DNA from: Pontibacter actiniarum
GTDB taxonomy: Bacteria > Bacteroidota > Bacteroidia > Cytophagales > Hymenobacteraceae
DNA length: 64,000 nt
Reading direction: 5' to 3'
Assembly (NCBI RefSeq): GCF_003585765.1
Contig: NZ_CP021235.1
Location: forward strand, 1,674,001 to 1,738,000
Part shown: positions 25,723 through 36,665 of the stretch, piece after piece
Numbering within the stretch: position 1 is the first letter of the stretch
How the letters are laid out: every line of letters starts with the position of its first letter
The notes under the pieces: generated by a model
The model's input: the letters and a program-made list of their open reading frames with translations, nothing else
What the model was told of the DNA's origin: nothing
The model's database searches: none
Position numbers and translations under genes: made by a program

Positions 25723-26013
25723 TTTCGGGTTTAAAGAATAAAGTGTTCTATTACTTCTTGTAGGCACTGTGGGTGTGCGAACAGGACGCCCTCTTTCTCA
25801 GAAGGTGCCGAAGCACCGCCACACAGGCACCATGCTGTAGTTTGTTTATAGCTTGGAAACGCGGGTCACATGGTGGCCTCAATCAGTAACCACCACTTTA
25901 TAAACGTCTGTGCCTCTGCATCGTTCACGCATAAACACGGATTTACCCTCCGTATTTACGCATAAATGCACTCCACTCCCCCCTTGTTCCGAGCCGCTCT
26001 CCTGCTACGACAT

Positions 26014-26049
26014 TAAAAAAGCCGTTGCAGCACGGGGCTGCAACGGCTT
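26014..26049 (-). terminator. Terminator after yqhD
   Basis: A 12-bp stem (26019-26030 with 26038-26049) followed by a U-run on the minus-strand transcript. Confidence 0.85.
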
Positions 26050-26068
26050 CACTTGCTTTTTGCTTCAG

Positions 26069-27226
26069 CTACAGACTCATCGTCAGGATCTGCCTCACAT
26101 CGGCAATCTGAATATCGGCGCGCTCGCCCAGATCTTTCACGCCACGCGCTTCAAAACGCTCAATGATCGTGTCAATCGTATCTTCTCCAACTTCGTAGTC
26201 CGAAAGTTTTGTTTGAATACCCAAAGACTCGAAGAAGGCGATTGTCGCCTCCACGGTTGCCTCCAAACGCTCGTCTTCTGTGCCGGAGTTCACACCCCAC
26301 ACCCTTGAGCCGTACTGAAGTAGCTTCTCTTTTTTCTGTTCGCTCTTATAACGCAGCAAGGACGGCAGGACAATCGCCAGCGTTCTGGCATGGTCTATCC
26401 CGTGCAGCGCCGTCAGTTCGTGCGCAATGTAGTGCGTAGACCAGTCAGTAGGAACACCAGGACGAATCACGCCGTTCAGCGCCATTGTTGCGGCCCACAT
26501 GAAGTTTGCCATCGTATCGTAGTCCTGCGGGTTCTGTACCGCCTTCGGCCCCTCTTCCTTCAGCGTCAGCAACACGGCCTCTGCCATGCGGTCCTGCAAA
26601 GGAGCGTTAACCGGGTAGGTCAGGTACTGCTCCAGCACGTGCGTAAACGCATCCACTACTCCGTTGCAGATCTGGCGCACCGGCAGCGTAAAGGTTGCCT
26701 CAGGGTCCAGTACAGAAAACTTAGGGAAGGTTAACGGGCTTCCGAAAGCCAGCTTCTCCTTTGTAGACACGCGCGTAACCACTGAGCCAGAGTTCATCTC
26801 AGAGCCTGTGGCAGGTAAGGTAAGCACTGTTCCAAACGGAACGGCTTTCTTCACTGGAGTGCGCTTGGTCATCATGTCCCACGGATCCTCTCCCTCAAAC
26901 TCCATAGCCGCCACAATAAACTTGGTGCCATCTATCACGGAGCCACCGCCTACAGCCAGGAAAAAGTCGATCTGCTGCCGCTTGGCAATGTCTACTGCCT
27001 GCATCAGTGTTTCGTAGTGCGGGTTCGGCTCAATGTCGCTAAACTCCAGCACGTAGAAATCCTTCAGTGCTTCCATCACCTGGTCGTACACACCGTTTCT
27101 TTTGATGCTGCCACCGCCGTAGGTCACCATGATGCGTGCGCCCTGCGGTATCTCTTTTGCTATTGCGCTGATCTGCCCTTTCCCGAAGAGGATTTTAACC
27201 GGGTTATAAAACGTGAAATTATTCAT
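26069..27226 (-). CDS. yqhD: Iron-type alcohol dehydrogenase / NADPH aldehyde reductase, YqhD-like
   Basis: 385 residues, nearly the length of E. coli YqhD (387) and similar along its whole length: MNNFTFYNPVKILFGKG at the start, TYGGGSIKRNGVYDQV, the dinucleotide loop VGGGSVIDGTKF, and LPATGSEMN. Metal ligands are Asp and His in VVDAFTHVLEQ and two His in HELTALHGIDH. YqhD reduces short aldehydes such as acrolein, butanal and malondialdehyde with NADPH, as part of protection against lipid peroxidation. Here it follows a CurA-like enone reductase by 91 bases on the same strand, which supports a joint aldehyde-detoxification role. Confidence 0.92.
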   Translation of the reverse strand: MNNFTFYNPVKILFGKGQISAIAKEIPQGARIMVTYGGGSIKRNGVYDQVMEALKDFYVLEFSDIEPNPHYETLMQAVDIAKRQQIDFFLAVGGGSVIDGTKFIVAAMEFEGEDPWDMMTKRTPVKKAVPFGTVLTLPATGSEMNSGSVVTRVSTKEKLAFGSPLTFPKFSVLDPEATFTLPVRQICNGVVDAFTHVLEQYLTYPVNAPLQDRMAEAVLLTLKEEGPKAVQNPQDYDTMANFMWAATMALNGVIRPGVPTDWSTHYIAHELTALHGIDHARTLAIVLPSLLRYKSEQKKEKLLQYGSRVWGVNSGTEDERLEATVEATIAFFESLGIQTKLSDYEVGEDTIDTIIERFEARGVKDLGERADIQIADVRQILTMSL

Positions 27227-27317
27227 TTATGCTATTACTGTACTTATTTGTATCGTTTAAGGTGCACACGTGCTGCACCCATATGCTTATTTTGAAACTA
27301 CTGCTGCCAAGTTATGT

Positions 27318-28331
27318 TTAAGCTTCACGGTCGGCCACCTTCACCAGCTGTTTACCGGTGTTCTCGCCTGAGAACAAGCCGAAGAAAGCCTGAGGGATGT
27401 TATCGAAGCCTTCGGTGATCGTTTCCTGGTACTGCAGCTTTCCTTCCTTCACCCAAGCGGCTAGCTCTCTAGCGGCCGTACCGAATTCACTGGCGTAGTC
27501 GCTTACAATGAAGCCTTTCATCAGGGCGCTCATCTTCAGCAGGATTGGCTCCACGCGCATGCCGGTAGGCAGGGTTGTGCTGTTATAGTAGGCGATCTGC
27601 CCACAGATGGCGATGCGGGCAAACTTGTTCAGCGAAAGGTATACCGCGTCTGATATCTCACCGCCCACGTTGTCGAAGTATACATCCACGCCATCGGGGC
27701 AAGCCTTGGCCATGGCCTCCTTCATGTCACCGGCGGTTTTATAGTTGATGGCCTCGTCAAAGCCCAGCTCCTGCTTCAGGTACTCCACTTTGTCGTCTGA
27801 GCCTGCCACACCCACCACACGGCACCCTTTGATTTTCGCTATCTGCCCTACCACGGTGCCTACCGCGCCTGCCGCGCCGGACACCACCACGGTTTCACCA
27901 GGTTTAGGCTCTCCAATGTGCAGGAGTCCGAAATAGGCTGTAAGGCCCGGCATACCCAAAATACCCAAATGGTAGCTCAGAGGGGCAACATCCGGCTGAA
28001 TCTGGCTCAGGCCGCTGCCACTGTGCACGGTGTACTGCTGCCACGGCAGGTTGCCCAGCACCACGGCACCTTTCGGCAGCTTGCTGTTTCGGCTGTCCAC
28101 CACTTCTGCCACAATACCACCTGTAATAGGCTCACCTACCTCATATGGCGCCACGTATGACTTAGCATCGCTCATACGGCCCCGCATGTAGGGGTCCACA
28201 GAAACGTAGAGGGACTTCAGCAATACCTCCCCATCCTGCAGGGCAGGTATTTCGCGCTCTTCAAATTTAAAGTTTTCGTTCGCTGGCACCCCTTTTGGGC
28301 GGCTTGCCAGTATAATAGTCTTATTTTTCAT
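27318..28331 (-). CDS. Zinc-free MDR NADP-dependent enone/alkenal reductase, CurA-like
   Basis: 337 residues of the medium-chain dehydrogenase family. It has DPYMRGRMSD near residue 46, a GAAGAVGTVVGQIAKIKGC nucleotide fold and a DVYFDNVGG strand, the same line-up as E. coli CurA and leukotriene-B4 12-hydroxydehydrogenases. The Cys/His zinc ligands of alcohol dehydrogenases are missing. It should reduce the C=C bond of alpha,beta-unsaturated ketones and aldehydes with NADPH. It lies upstream of yqhD with no terminator between, so the two are probably one transcript. Confidence 0.88.
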   Translation of the reverse strand: MKNKTIILASRPKGVPANENFKFEEREIPALQDGEVLLKSLYVSVDPYMRGRMSDAKSYVAPYEVGEPITGGIVAEVVDSRNSKLPKGAVVLGNLPWQQYTVHSGSGLSQIQPDVAPLSYHLGILGMPGLTAYFGLLHIGEPKPGETVVVSGAAGAVGTVVGQIAKIKGCRVVGVAGSDDKVEYLKQELGFDEAINYKTAGDMKEAMAKACPDGVDVYFDNVGGEISDAVYLSLNKFARIAICGQIAYYNSTTLPTGMRVEPILLKMSALMKGFIVSDYASEFGTAARELAAWVKEGKLQYQETITEGFDNIPQAFFGLFSGENTGKQLVKVADREA

Positions 28332-28507
28332 CTGATTGGTTTTTGCTCCTTTTTAGATACACCACAACCAGCCACTGTGTTTTTTGTTTAAGCTTTTTTT
28401 ATTGTCAATATGCTGCTTTCATCTAGTTATCTGCCGCTCAAAGGCTTATCAACGGCATTTTTTTAGCAGGCAGCGGAGGCTTAAACAAAGCAGTATGTAA
28501 AAATAAA

Positions 28508-28535
28508 AAGGGCTTAGCGCAATGCTAAGCCCTTC
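28508..28535 (-). terminator. Terminator after rplT
   Basis: A 9-bp stem (28511-28519 with 28525-28533) and a U-run on the minus-strand transcript. Confidence 0.85.
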
Positions 28536-28555
28536 TGTATTATATCTAAAAGTAA

Positions 28556-28900
28556 TTACTTTACTTTATCAACGATAGATTTGAAAGCCTCTGGGTGGTT
28601 CATCGCCAGGTCAGCAAGTACTTTGCGGTTCAGGTCGATGTTAGCTTTTTTCAAAGCGCCCATAAGAGCGGAGTAAGACAAGCCGTGCTCACGTGCACCG
28701 GCGTTGATACGCTGGATCCACAGGGCTCTGAAGTCTCTCTTCTTAGCTTTTCTATCACGGTAGGCATAAACTAAGCCTTTTTCTACCGCGTTTTTCGCAA
28801 CTGTCCAAACGTTCTTGCGACGGCCAAAGTAACCTTTGGCCATTTTCATTACTTTCTTTCTTCTGTGTCGTGCTGCAACGACATTTACCGATCTAGGCAT
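28556..28900 (-). CDS. rplT: 50S ribosomal protein L20
   Basis: 114 residues, full length for L20. It has the basic start [16 protein letters not shown], then [23 protein letters not shown] and [13 protein letters not shown]. It binds 23S rRNA early in large-subunit assembly and represses the infC-rpmI-rplT transcript in many bacteria. Last gene of thrS-infC-rpmI-rplT, followed by a clear terminator. Confidence 0.98.
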   Translation of the reverse strand: MPRSVNVVAARHRRKKVMKMAKGYFGRRKNVWTVAKNAVEKGLVYAYRDRKAKKRDFRALWIQRINAGAREHGLSYSALMGALKKANIDLNRKVLADLAMNHPEAFKSIVDKVK

Positions 28901-29002
28901 TTTGTTTTGAGTTTTGGCGGCTGGTGATTCTAAAAAATCTTCTTAAAGACCAGATACCGGGTTCGTACTAATAATTAACCGATTCCTAATTCTGTCGCAG
29001 AA

Positions 29003-29197
29003 TTAGATTTTCAGCATGAATTTAACGTTTGCTTCATCAGCTTTGCTAACTAGGCCGATGTGCGTCAAATTACGCTTCTGCTTCGTCGTTTTCTTCGTCA
29101 GGATGTGGCTTTTGTAAGCGTGCTTACGCTTGATTTTGCCAGTACCTGTCAAAGAAAAACGCTTCTTTGCACCAGATTTGGTTTTTACTTTTGGCAT
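29003..29197 (-). CDS. rpmI: 50S ribosomal protein L35
   Basis: 64 residues. [20 protein letters not shown], then [15 protein letters not shown], the typical short and highly basic L35. It lies 24 bases after infC and about 100 before rplT. Confidence 0.97.
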   Translation of the reverse strand: MPKVKTKSGAKKRFSLTGTGKIKRKHAYKSHILTKKTTKQKRNLTHIGLVSKADEANVKFMLKI

Positions 29198-29221
29198 GAG
29201 TATAAAATTAATTGAATGAAA

Positions 29222-29782
29222 TTACTTCTTCACAGGAGCGGCTTTCGGCGACAGGATCAGGAACATGCGTTTCCCTTCCAGCTTCGGCAACTGCTCAACC
29301 TTCGCTAAATCTTCCAGTGCCTGGGCAAATTTCAGAAGAAGAATCTCACCGCGCTCTTTGAACACAATAGATCTACCTACGAAGTGCACGTAAGATTTAA
29401 TTTTATAACCGCTCTCCAGAAAGCCTTTGGCGTGCTTCAGCTTAAACTCGAAATCGTGGTCATCCGTGTTCGGACCGAAGCGGATTTCCTTGATAACGAC
29501 TTTCTGCTGCTTCGCCTTCATCTCCCTCGTTTTCTTCTTCTGCTCATACTTGAACTTAGAATAGTCGATGATGCGGCATACCGGTGGGTTGGCTGTTGGC
29601 GAAATCTCAACGAGGTCGAGATTCTGTTCATTAGCCAGTTTCTGAGCATCTCTGGTTGAGTATACTCCTTGCTCAACATTGTCACCAACCACCCGTACTT
29701 CTCTGGCAGTTATTTTTTCATTGACTTTGTATGGCTCCTCCACCTTTCCGCGTGGGATGTAGCGCCTGTTTTGCGTAGCTAT
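29222..29782 (-). CDS. infC: Translation initiation factor IF-3, with probable AUA start codon
   Basis: 186 residues if started at ATA (29782-29780). A Shine-Dalgarno AAGGAGGT (29796-29789) stands seven bases before it, at ideal spacing, and the frame reads [23 protein letters not shown], matching the usual IF-3 N-terminus. No ATG is in frame between the thrS stop and this point. A GTG at 29743 would also open the frame but would cut 13 conserved residues. IF-3 rejects non-canonical start codons, so an AUA (AUU in E. coli) start gives self-repression. The C-terminal domain ([17 protein letters not shown], then [16 protein letters not shown]) is intact. It binds the 30S subunit and checks initiator tRNA pairing. 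Confidence 0.93.
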   Translation of the reverse strand: MATQNRRYIPRGKVEEPYKVNEKITAREVRVVGDNVEQGVYSTRDAQKLANEQNLDLVEISPTANPPVCRIIDYSKFKYEQKKKTREMKAKQQKVVIKEIRFGPNTDDHDFEFKLKHAKGFLESGYKIKSYVHFVGRSIVFKERGEILLLKFAQALEDLAKVEQLPKLEGKRMFLILSPKAAPVKK

Positions 29783-29861
29783 GGTTGTACCTCCTTTAAA
29801 TTAAATTCTACAATTAGGTTGCGAATATCGCAAATTATCTATCAAAAAGAAAATTTCTTTC

Positions 29862-31799
29862 TTAATTGTTCAGCATTTCGGCTACTTTGCCCTGAAAGAA
29901 CGTGCTGAACTCCTCGACCGTCATGGCACCAAGGTCTCCCTCACCGTGCTTACGAACCGATACGGCTCCGTTTTCCTGCTCCTTCTCTCCTACGATGATC
30001 ATGTACGGCACCTTGCGCACCTCTGCATCACGGATCTTACGGCCGATCTTCTCATCGCGGTTGTCCACGTAGCCCCTGATATCGTCCTGCTGCAGTCGGT
30101 CGTACACCTGCTGCGCATAGTCGTGGTACTTCTCAGAGATCGGAAGTATCGCGATCTGCTCCGGGCTCAGCCACAGCGGGAAATTACCGCCGCAGTGCTC
30201 GATCAGCACGGCCACGAAGCGCTCCAGCGAACCGAACGGCGCACGGTGGATCATAACCGGCCGGTGCTTCTGGTTATCCGCACCGATGTACTCCAACTGG
30301 AAGCGTTCTGGCAACTGATAGTCTACCTGAATAGTTCCCAGCTGCCACTTACGGCCAAGAGCGTCCTTCACCATGAAGTCAAGCTTAGGTCCGTAAAACG
30401 CAGCCTCTCCCAATTCGGTTACAGTGGAGAGCCCTTTCTCAGCCGAGGCCTCAATAATAGCACGCTCCGCTTTCTCCCAGGCTTCATCCGTACCAATGTA
30501 CTTGGCCTTGTTCTCCGGGTCACGTAAAGATATCTGCGCTGTGTAATCCTCAAACCCCAGTGCTTTGAAAACATACAGCACAAGGTCAATTACTTTCAGG
30601 AACTCCTCTTTTACCTGGTCCGGGCGGCAGAAAATGTGTGCGTCATCCTGCGTAAAGCCCCTCACCCGGGTTAAACCGTGCAACTCACCACTTTGTTCGT
30701 AACGGTAAACCGTACCGAACTCTGCAAACCTTACCGGCAGCTCTTTGTAAGAGCGTGGGCGGGTCTTGTAGATTTCGCAGTGGTGCGGGCAGTTCATCGG
30801 CTTAAGCAGGAACTCTTCTCCTTCGTTCGGCGTCTTGATCGGCTGGAACGAGTCTGCGCCATACTTCTCGTAGTGGCCCGAAGTTACGTACAGCTCTTTG
30901 CTGGCGATGTGCGGCGTAACTACCGGCTGGTAACCAGCACGCATCTGTGCTTTGCGCATAAACTGCTCCAGGCGCTCACGCAGCAGCGTGCCCTTTGGCA
31001 GCCATAGCGGCAGGCCCATGCCCACCTTCTCGGAGAAGGCGAAAAGCTCCATCTCCTTGCCCAGTTTGCGGTGGTCGCGCTTCTTGGCCTCCTCCACACG
31101 CTCTAGGTACTCTGTCAGCTCCTTTTGCTTCGGGAAGGTGATGCCGTAGATGCGGGTTAACTGCTTGTTCTTCTCATCCCCGCGCCAGTAAGCGCCGGCG
31201 ATGTTCGTGATCTTGGCGGCCTTCACAAAGCCAGTGTTCGGGATATGCGGCCCGCGGCAAAGGTCCACAAATTTACCCTGCTCGTAAAACGTAATGGAGC
31301 CGTCCTCCAGGTCTTTGATCAGGTCCAGCTTGTACTGGTCGCCTTTCTTTGTGAAATAGTCGACCGCATCCGCCTTGGACACCTCACTGCGCAGGTACAC
31401 ATTTTTCTGACGCGCCAGCTCCAGCATTTTCTGCTCCAGCTTTGCGATGTCTTCCTGAGAGAGGTGGTGCTCGCCCAGGTCCACATCATAGTAAAAGCCG
31501 TTCTCTACCGGAGGGCCGATGCCGAACTTCACGTCCGGGTAAAGGTCTTCCAGGGCCTCCGCAAGTAAGTGGGCAGAAGAGTGCCAGAAGGTGTTTTTGC
31601 CCTCCTCATCATTCCAGGTGAGCAGCTGCACCGTTGCGTCCTGGTTAATGGCGCGCGTGGCGTCCCATACCGCTCCGTTAACTTTGGCAGCAAGCACGTT
31701 CCGAGCCAGGCCTTCGCTGATGCTCTGTGCAATGTCAAGGCTAGTTACGCCGCTTTCATACTGGCGCACTGAACCGTCTGGCAGTGTGATGTTGATCAT
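29862..31799 (-). CDS. thrS: Threonyl-tRNA synthetase
   Basis: 645 residues, the usual length. An N-terminal TGS domain ([17 protein letters not shown]) and an editing domain with the zinc-site HxxxH ([12 protein letters not shown]) lead to the class II catalytic core (motif 2 around [22 protein letters not shown]) and an anticodon-binding domain. The catalytic zinc ligands Cys and His are in [14 protein letters not shown]. It attaches threonine to tRNA-Thr and clears mischarged serine. Its ATG lies six bases after the TPR lipoprotein stop, so the two are cotranscribed. Confidence 0.98.
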   Translation of the reverse strand: MINITLPDGSVRQYESGVTSLDIAQSISEGLARNVLAAKVNGAVWDATRAINQDATVQLLTWNDEEGKNTFWHSSAHLLAEALEDLYPDVKFGIGPPVENGFYYDVDLGEHHLSQEDIAKLEQKMLELARQKNVYLRSEVSKADAVDYFTKKGDQYKLDLIKDLEDGSITFYEQGKFVDLCRGPHIPNTGFVKAAKITNIAGAYWRGDEKNKQLTRIYGITFPKQKELTEYLERVEEAKKRDHRKLGKEMELFAFSEKVGMGLPLWLPKGTLLRERLEQFMRKAQMRAGYQPVVTPHIASKELYVTSGHYEKYGADSFQPIKTPNEGEEFLLKPMNCPHHCEIYKTRPRSYKELPVRFAEFGTVYRYEQSGELHGLTRVRGFTQDDAHIFCRPDQVKEEFLKVIDLVLYVFKALGFEDYTAQISLRDPENKAKYIGTDEAWEKAERAIIEASAEKGLSTVTELGEAAFYGPKLDFMVKDALGRKWQLGTIQVDYQLPERFQLEYIGADNQKHRPVMIHRAPFGSLERFVAVLIEHCGGNFPLWLSPEQIAILPISEKYHDYAQQVYDRLQQDDIRGYVDNRDEKIGRKIRDAEVRKVPYMIIVGEKEQENGAVSVRKHGEGDLGAMTVEEFSTFFQGKVAEMLNN

Positions 31800-31805
31800 A
31801 GTTGT

Positions 31806-32885
31806 TTATCTTTCTATCTGTTCCTGTAGGCGTACAGCTGCACTATCAGGCAATGGTTTTGAAATTTTATACTTCAGCCTGGCAACAGACTGGTAGGCAT
31901 AGGTGGCTTTGGGCTCTACCTCCAGCAAGCGCTGGTAGGCGGACAAGGCCTCCCTGTACTGCCCTGTGCGCTCATAGGCACTCGCTAGCTTGCCCAGGTA
32001 CTCCGGCTTCCCTTTAAACGCCTCATAGGCCTTCTGAAGGTGCTCCAGCGCCGCCTCGTTATTTCCCAGGTTGTGCTGGTATACGCCCAGCCTATAGTGA
32101 GCGCCGGACAGCGTGTCGTTTATACTTACCGCTTTGGCAAAGGCCTGCATGGCGCTGTCCTGCTTCTGCTCTGCCTGGTATCCCAACCCGCGGTTATACC
32201 ACAGTTTGGCATCCTTTGGAGCAGCTTTCAGGGCGCGCTGCAAGTACGGCTTCGCCGAGGTGTAGTCGCCCTTGTCTATTAGCAAGGCAGCCAGTTCACG
32301 CTGCGCCTCTGTAAAGTCCGGCACCTGCCCCAGCGCCAGTTTATAGTTCTGGATGGCTTTGGCTGTGTCACCGGTTGCCTCCTGCACCCGCCCTTTGTAG
32401 TAATAGGCAAACTCGTCTGCAGGTGAGAGATTCTGCGCCTTCCGAAGGTACTGCAGCGCCTGCTCGTGCTCTTGCCGCTGCAAGTATAAATCTCCCAGCA
32501 GCACGTACAGCGAGGTGCTTTGGTAGGAGTTGCGCTCCGCCTGCAGCGCCAGCGGCAGGGCCTCCTCCCTCTTCCCCATGGCGCGCAGCACCTGGGCCTT
32601 TACAAACAGGCTGGCCGGCTCGTTTTTCGTTAGCCGCACGGCTTTGTCCGCATCTTCAAGCGCCTGCTCCAGCTCCCCCCTGCGCAGCAGTACCACTGCA
32701 CGGCGGGCATACAAGGAGCCGTCCCGTTTGGAGCGCTCAATGGCGGCATTCAGGTTCTCCAGCTGCGCGGCGGGATTGTCCTTCACCACCTGCAGGTTCA
32801 CCATCTGCTCGCTATCCCCTTCCTCCAGCGTACAGGAAACCATCGAAACCGATAAAACCAACAGCAATAATCTGTAAACCCGCAT
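31806..32885 (-). CDS. TPR-repeat lipoprotein
   Basis: 359 residues. A lipoprotein signal with Cys18 (SVSMVSC) is followed by roughly nine TPR units from about residue 40 (KDAKLWYNRGLGYQAEQKQD, GAHYRLGVYQHNLGNNE and similar). TPR helices form a scaffold for protein contacts at the envelope. It precedes thrS by six bases; the link to translation genes is probably only transcriptional. Partners are unknown. Confidence 0.85.
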   Translation of the reverse strand: MRVYRLLLLVLSVSMVSCTLEEGDSEQMVNLQVVKDNPAAQLENLNAAIERSKRDGSLYARRAVVLLRRGELEQALEDADKAVRLTKNEPASLFVKAQVLRAMGKREEALPLALQAERNSYQSTSLYVLLGDLYLQRQEHEQALQYLRKAQNLSPADEFAYYYKGRVQEATGDTAKAIQNYKLALGQVPDFTEAQRELAALLIDKGDYTSAKPYLQRALKAAPKDAKLWYNRGLGYQAEQKQDSAMQAFAKAVSINDTLSGAHYRLGVYQHNLGNNEAALEHLQKAYEAFKGKPEYLGKLASAYERTGQYREALSAYQRLLEVEPKATYAYQSVARLKYKISKPLPDSAAVRLQEQIER

Positions 32886-33005
32886 CCTTACCGGCTAATA
32901 GTATTCTTCTGAAAAAAGGACATTCGCACTTAGGGGCGCTAAATTAAGACATTTTGCCTAAATAGAAACACATCCTACACACGAAGCAGCCTCCTGGCTA
33001 AAACA

Positions 33006-33040
33006 AAAAGCCTGCCACCGAATCGGGAGCAGGCTTTTTG
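33006..33040 (-). terminator. Terminator after the 33057-33845 gene
   Basis: An 11-bp stem (33006-33016 with 33030-33040) with A/T runs on both sides, so possibly active in both directions. Confidence 0.85.
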
Positions 33041-33056
33041 GCAGAATATCATCAAC

Positions 33057-33845
33057 TTATAGTTTCTGTTGCTCTTGTAGCATAATCTTGCACCGCCTGC
33101 TTAGTTCCAGCTCCTCCTTCGTTTCGAAAGTGAGCGTGAGCGCCTTTTCCAAGGTGCTGATACAGGCGGTTGTTTCCCGCATCTCTTTGTACACGCTGGC
33201 AAGGTCGAAGTAGTAGCGGATGTTATTTGGCTCATACACGATCGCCTGCTCCAGGGCTTCGGCAGCCTTCTCATTGGAGGCCTCATCACAAACGCCGCCG
33301 AAAAACAGCTTGGAGGCCGCTTTCTCAGCAAAGTTGAGGTTCGCCATTTTGAAGTACCAGCGCCCCAGCGTATACCAGGCTCCCGCATGTTTGGCATCAT
33401 CCACCAGTGCGGCATCCACAAAGGACTTCATCTGGTTAATGCCCTCCAGCCGTTGCCGCGGGCCCGCAGTCATGGCGGAGCAGCCAAGCGAAAGCGCCAT
33501 CACGTAATTCGACTCGGCATCCTCCGGCTGAAGCTCATAGGCTTTCATGGCATAGGTCTTTGCCTTGGAGAAGTGCTCCGCCTTACGGGTTTCATCAGCA
33601 AACCTGTCGCCGATACGGCAATGCAGGTAGCTGGCCCGGCACAGTGCTTCGTAGTTATCCGGCGACTGCGTGATTACCTGCTCAAACAGGCGCAGGGCTT
33701 CGCTGTCTTTATAGTTGTTGAGAAGCTGTTCAGCCCGCTGCATCAACTCGTTGCCCGATGCAGTGCCACCACCTGCCATTACGGCAGCGGGTGCTCCTGC
33801 AGAAAGCAAACATCCCAGAAGAATAGCTGTACAAGTTCTTTTCAT
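33057..33845 (-). CDS. Secreted TPR-like protein
   Basis: 262 residues with a signal peptide (LLGCLLSAGAPAAVMAGG), then helical repeats such as ELMQRAEQLLNNYKDSEALRLFEQ and HAGAWYTLGRWYFKMANLNFAEK that fit degenerate TPRs. It is probably periplasmic. The central part (LYFGG-type insert AASKLFFGGVCDEASNEKAAEALEQA) recalls regulators of microtubule dynamics/RMD-like TPR proteins, but only loosely. It begins 66 bases after the topoisomerase subunit A gene. Confidence 0.75.
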   Translation of the reverse strand: MKRTCTAILLGCLLSAGAPAAVMAGGGTASGNELMQRAEQLLNNYKDSEALRLFEQVITQSPDNYEALCRASYLHCRIGDRFADETRKAEHFSKAKTYAMKAYELQPEDAESNYVMALSLGCSAMTAGPRQRLEGINQMKSFVDAALVDDAKHAGAWYTLGRWYFKMANLNFAEKAASKLFFGGVCDEASNEKAAEALEQAIVYEPNNIRYYFDLASVYKEMRETTACISTLEKALTLTFETKEELELSRRCKIMLQEQQKL

Positions 33846-33911
33846 ATCTATATTCCTACCCTACAATCTACGGAAAACCAAAGACTTTAGCAAGAGCAGG
33901 CGCAAGATAGA

Positions 33912-36665
33912 TTAGAAAATATCCAGCTGCCTTTTCTCCTTCAACGCTTTCTTTTCGAGGCTAAGGTCTTTCTCGCCTTGTACGTCGTCCACTGCGTGTG
34001 GTTGGGCGCTGCTCACCTTGGCGGCCTCTTCGGCCAGCTCTTTTAGCTGGGATGGCAGCGTTACCGGCTCCCTTTTGGCAGACTTCTTAGCTTTGGGCTT
34101 ATCCTCCTCTGGCTGGTCCACAGGCAGCATTTTCGGCACATCCACCTCGTACACTTTAAAGTAGTTGAGCTTGTTGCCCATCGCCTTCCAGCCCTTCACA
34201 TCAATAAACTCGTTAAGCAGAATTTTCTCCGCCTCACGCTCGCCGCGAAGCGAACGCTTGAACTTGATGCTGGCCAATGGCTCCGGATGCGTAGACACGG
34301 CCTCTAGCCTGGAGTTCTTTGTCTCCGGAATAAAGGCGAAGCGCTTGCCTATGGTGGTCGTCTCTACCTTGAAACGCTTCACGTAGTAGGTTTTATTTTC
34401 CCCCTCGTAATAAATAGCTGAAATCACCAGCTCGGGATCGAACTTCTGCAGCACCTTCAGCTTCTCCACGGTGTAGTGGTTGGCCAGGTCAAACGATGTC
34501 AGCTCGTACGTGCCGTCGTCGTGAATGGCAAGTATGGCATCGTCGGTGTTGAACGAGCCCAGGTAGCGGCCACGGCCTTCGGTGTTCAGGCGGCCGATCA
34601 CCTCATCGTAATAAATCTCACGGCCTCCCAGGGTAGACTCGCCCAGGCTCTTCTGCACCACTTTCTTCACCGGGTACTTCGTCACGATGTTACCGTTGGA
34701 CCCTTTGCCTTTGATCATCAGCTCGGCAAAATCAAAGTCCAATACTTTGTTTCTGGCTGATGCGTTCGGCGAAAGCGTAATGGTCACCACCTCAGACTCG
34801 GAGTTCGGGTTGGCGGTAAGGTAGTGCACTTTAGAGCCTTTGTTGCCTTTGGTAAGGTCGTACTCCTTGTCGCGGGTTACGGACTTCACAGCAAAGCGCT
34901 TGGCATACGACACACCAGACTTACCATCGAGGTAGATCATGTTGTAGACCATGTGCTCATCGTTCTTGTTGTAAACGCCGGCATAAATGATGTCCTTGCC
35001 CACGAAGGTTTTCTCCGCCACTTTCGTTACCATGAACTTACCGTCCTTGCGGAACACGATGATATCGTCCATGTCGGAGCAGTCGCACACAAACTCGTCT
35101 TTGCGCAGGCCTGTCCCGATAAAGCCGTCTTTGGCGTTCATGTACAGCTTCTGGTTGGCGATGGCCACGTTCTGCGCGTTGATCACGTCGAAGGTTTTCA
35201 CCTGCGTGCGGCGCTCTTTGCCTTGGCCGTACTTCTTCAGCAAGCCTTCGAAGTATGCGATGGCGTAGCGGATCAGGTTTGCCAGGTTATCATCCACCTC
35301 GGCCATTTCCTCCTCCAGCTTATGAATATACTCATCGGCTTTAAAGGAGTCATACTTGGAGATACGCTTGATCTTGATCTCCGTCAGGCGGATAATATCC
35401 TCCTCTGTCACCTCACGGCGCAGCAGGTGCTTGTAAGGGTCCAGCCCCCTGTCAATGGCGTTGAGTACGGCTTCCCAGGTTTCGCACTCCTCAATATCGC
35501 GGTAGATGCGGTTCTCGATGAAGATCTTCTCCAGCGACGAGTAATGCCACTTATCCTCGAGTTCCCCTTTGCGAATCTCCAGCTCACGCTTCAGCAGGTC
35601 TACCGTCTTAAAGGTAGAGATGCGCAGCAGCTCGTTCACGTCCAGGAAGTGCGGCTTATCGTTGATGATCACACACGCGTTCGGGGAGATGGACACCTCA
35701 CAGTCGGTGAAGGCGTAGAGGGCATCCATGGTCAGGTCCGGCGACACGCCCGGCGGCAACTGCACCTGTATCTCCACATCGGCGGCAGTATTGTCTACTA
35801 CCCTCTTGATCTTGATCTTATTGTTTTCGCTGGCCTTTACGATGGACTCCATCAAACCCGTTGTGGTGGTACCGTATGGCACATCCCGGATAACGAGCAT
35901 GGTTTTGTCCACCTTCTCAATGGTGGCGCGCACGCGGATTCTGCCGCCGCGCTGGCCGCCGTTGTAGTTGGTCACGTCTATCTGGCCACCCGTCAGGAAG
36001 TCGGGCAACAGGTTCGTGCTACGGCCTTTCAGCACATCGACAGAGGCCTTGATCAGCTCCCGGAAGTTGTGCGGCATAATCTTGGTAGACAAGCCTACGG
36101 CAATACCCTCCACGCCCTGCGCCAGCAGCAGCGGGAATTTAACCGGCAGTGTTACCGGCTCGTTTTTACGCCCGTCGTAGCTCAGCTGCCACAGCGTTGT
36201 CTGCGGGTTAAACACCACATCCAGGGCAAACTTGGAAAGGCGCGCCTCGATATAGCGGGGAGCCGCCGCGCTGTCGCCGGTGCGGGCATCGCCCCAGTTA
36301 CCCTGCGTCTCGATCAGCAGGTCTTTCTGCCCCAGGTTCACCATGGCGTCGCCGATGGAGGCGTCGCCGTGCGGGTGGTACTGCATGGTCTGGCCGATCA
36401 CGTTGGCCACCTTGTTAAAGCGACCGTCGTCCATCTCGCGCATGGCGTGCAGGATACGGCGCTGCACCGGCTTCAAACCATCTTCAATGGCTGGCACCGC
36501 GCGCTCCAGAATTACATAAGAGGCATAATCGAGGAACCAGTTTTCGTACAGACCAGAGACAGGCGTCACGTTGTGGATGGTTTCCTCCTCCCCGTCCGTA
36601 AACTCCACCTCCAACTCTTCGTTGTGCTGGAGCTCCTCCTCGTTGTTCAATTCGTCGTTATGCAT
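33912..36665 (-). CDS. parC: DNA topoisomerase IV subunit A (GyrA/ParC family)
   Basis: 917 residues from the ATG at 36665; a TTG four codons earlier is also in frame. The breakage-reunion domain shows [38 protein letters not shown] and the active-site Tyr in [14 protein letters not shown]. The C-terminal part has the beta-pinwheel strands and a long Lys/Glu-rich tail. Its ATG overlaps the parE stop by eight bases (ATGCATAA), so the subunits are translationally coupled. Bacteroidota carry this pair apart from gyrA/gyrB. It unlinks sister chromosomes. An AAGTATA-type heptamer touches the start codon. Confidence 0.93.
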   Translation of the reverse strand: MHNDELNNEEELQHNEELEVEFTDGEEETIHNVTPVSGLYENWFLDYASYVILERAVPAIEDGLKPVQRRILHAMREMDDGRFNKVANVIGQTMQYHPHGDASIGDAMVNLGQKDLLIETQGNWGDARTGDSAAAPRYIEARLSKFALDVVFNPQTTLWQLSYDGRKNEPVTLPVKFPLLLAQGVEGIAVGLSTKIMPHNFRELIKASVDVLKGRSTNLLPDFLTGGQIDVTNYNGGQRGGRIRVRATIEKVDKTMLVIRDVPYGTTTTGLMESIVKASENNKIKIKRVVDNTAADVEIQVQLPPGVSPDLTMDALYAFTDCEVSISPNACVIINDKPHFLDVNELLRISTFKTVDLLKRELEIRKGELEDKWHYSSLEKIFIENRIYRDIEECETWEAVLNAIDRGLDPYKHLLRREVTEEDIIRLTEIKIKRISKYDSFKADEYIHKLEEEMAEVDDNLANLIRYAIAYFEGLLKKYGQGKERRTQVKTFDVINAQNVAIANQKLYMNAKDGFIGTGLRKDEFVCDCSDMDDIIVFRKDGKFMVTKVAEKTFVGKDIIYAGVYNKNDEHMVYNMIYLDGKSGVSYAKRFAVKSVTRDKEYDLTKGNKGSKVHYLTANPNSESEVVTITLSPNASARNKVLDFDFAELMIKGKGSNGNIVTKYPVKKVVQKSLGESTLGGREIYYDEVIGRLNTEGRGRYLGSFNTDDAILAIHDDGTYELTSFDLANHYTVEKLKVLQKFDPELVISAIYYEGENKTYYVKRFKVETTTIGKRFAFIPETKNSRLEAVSTHPEPLASIKFKRSLRGEREAEKILLNEFIDVKGWKAMGNKLNYFKVYEVDVPKMLPVDQPEEDKPKAKKSAKREPVTLPSQLKELAEEAAKVSSAQPHAVDDVQGEKDLSLEKKALKEKRQLDIF

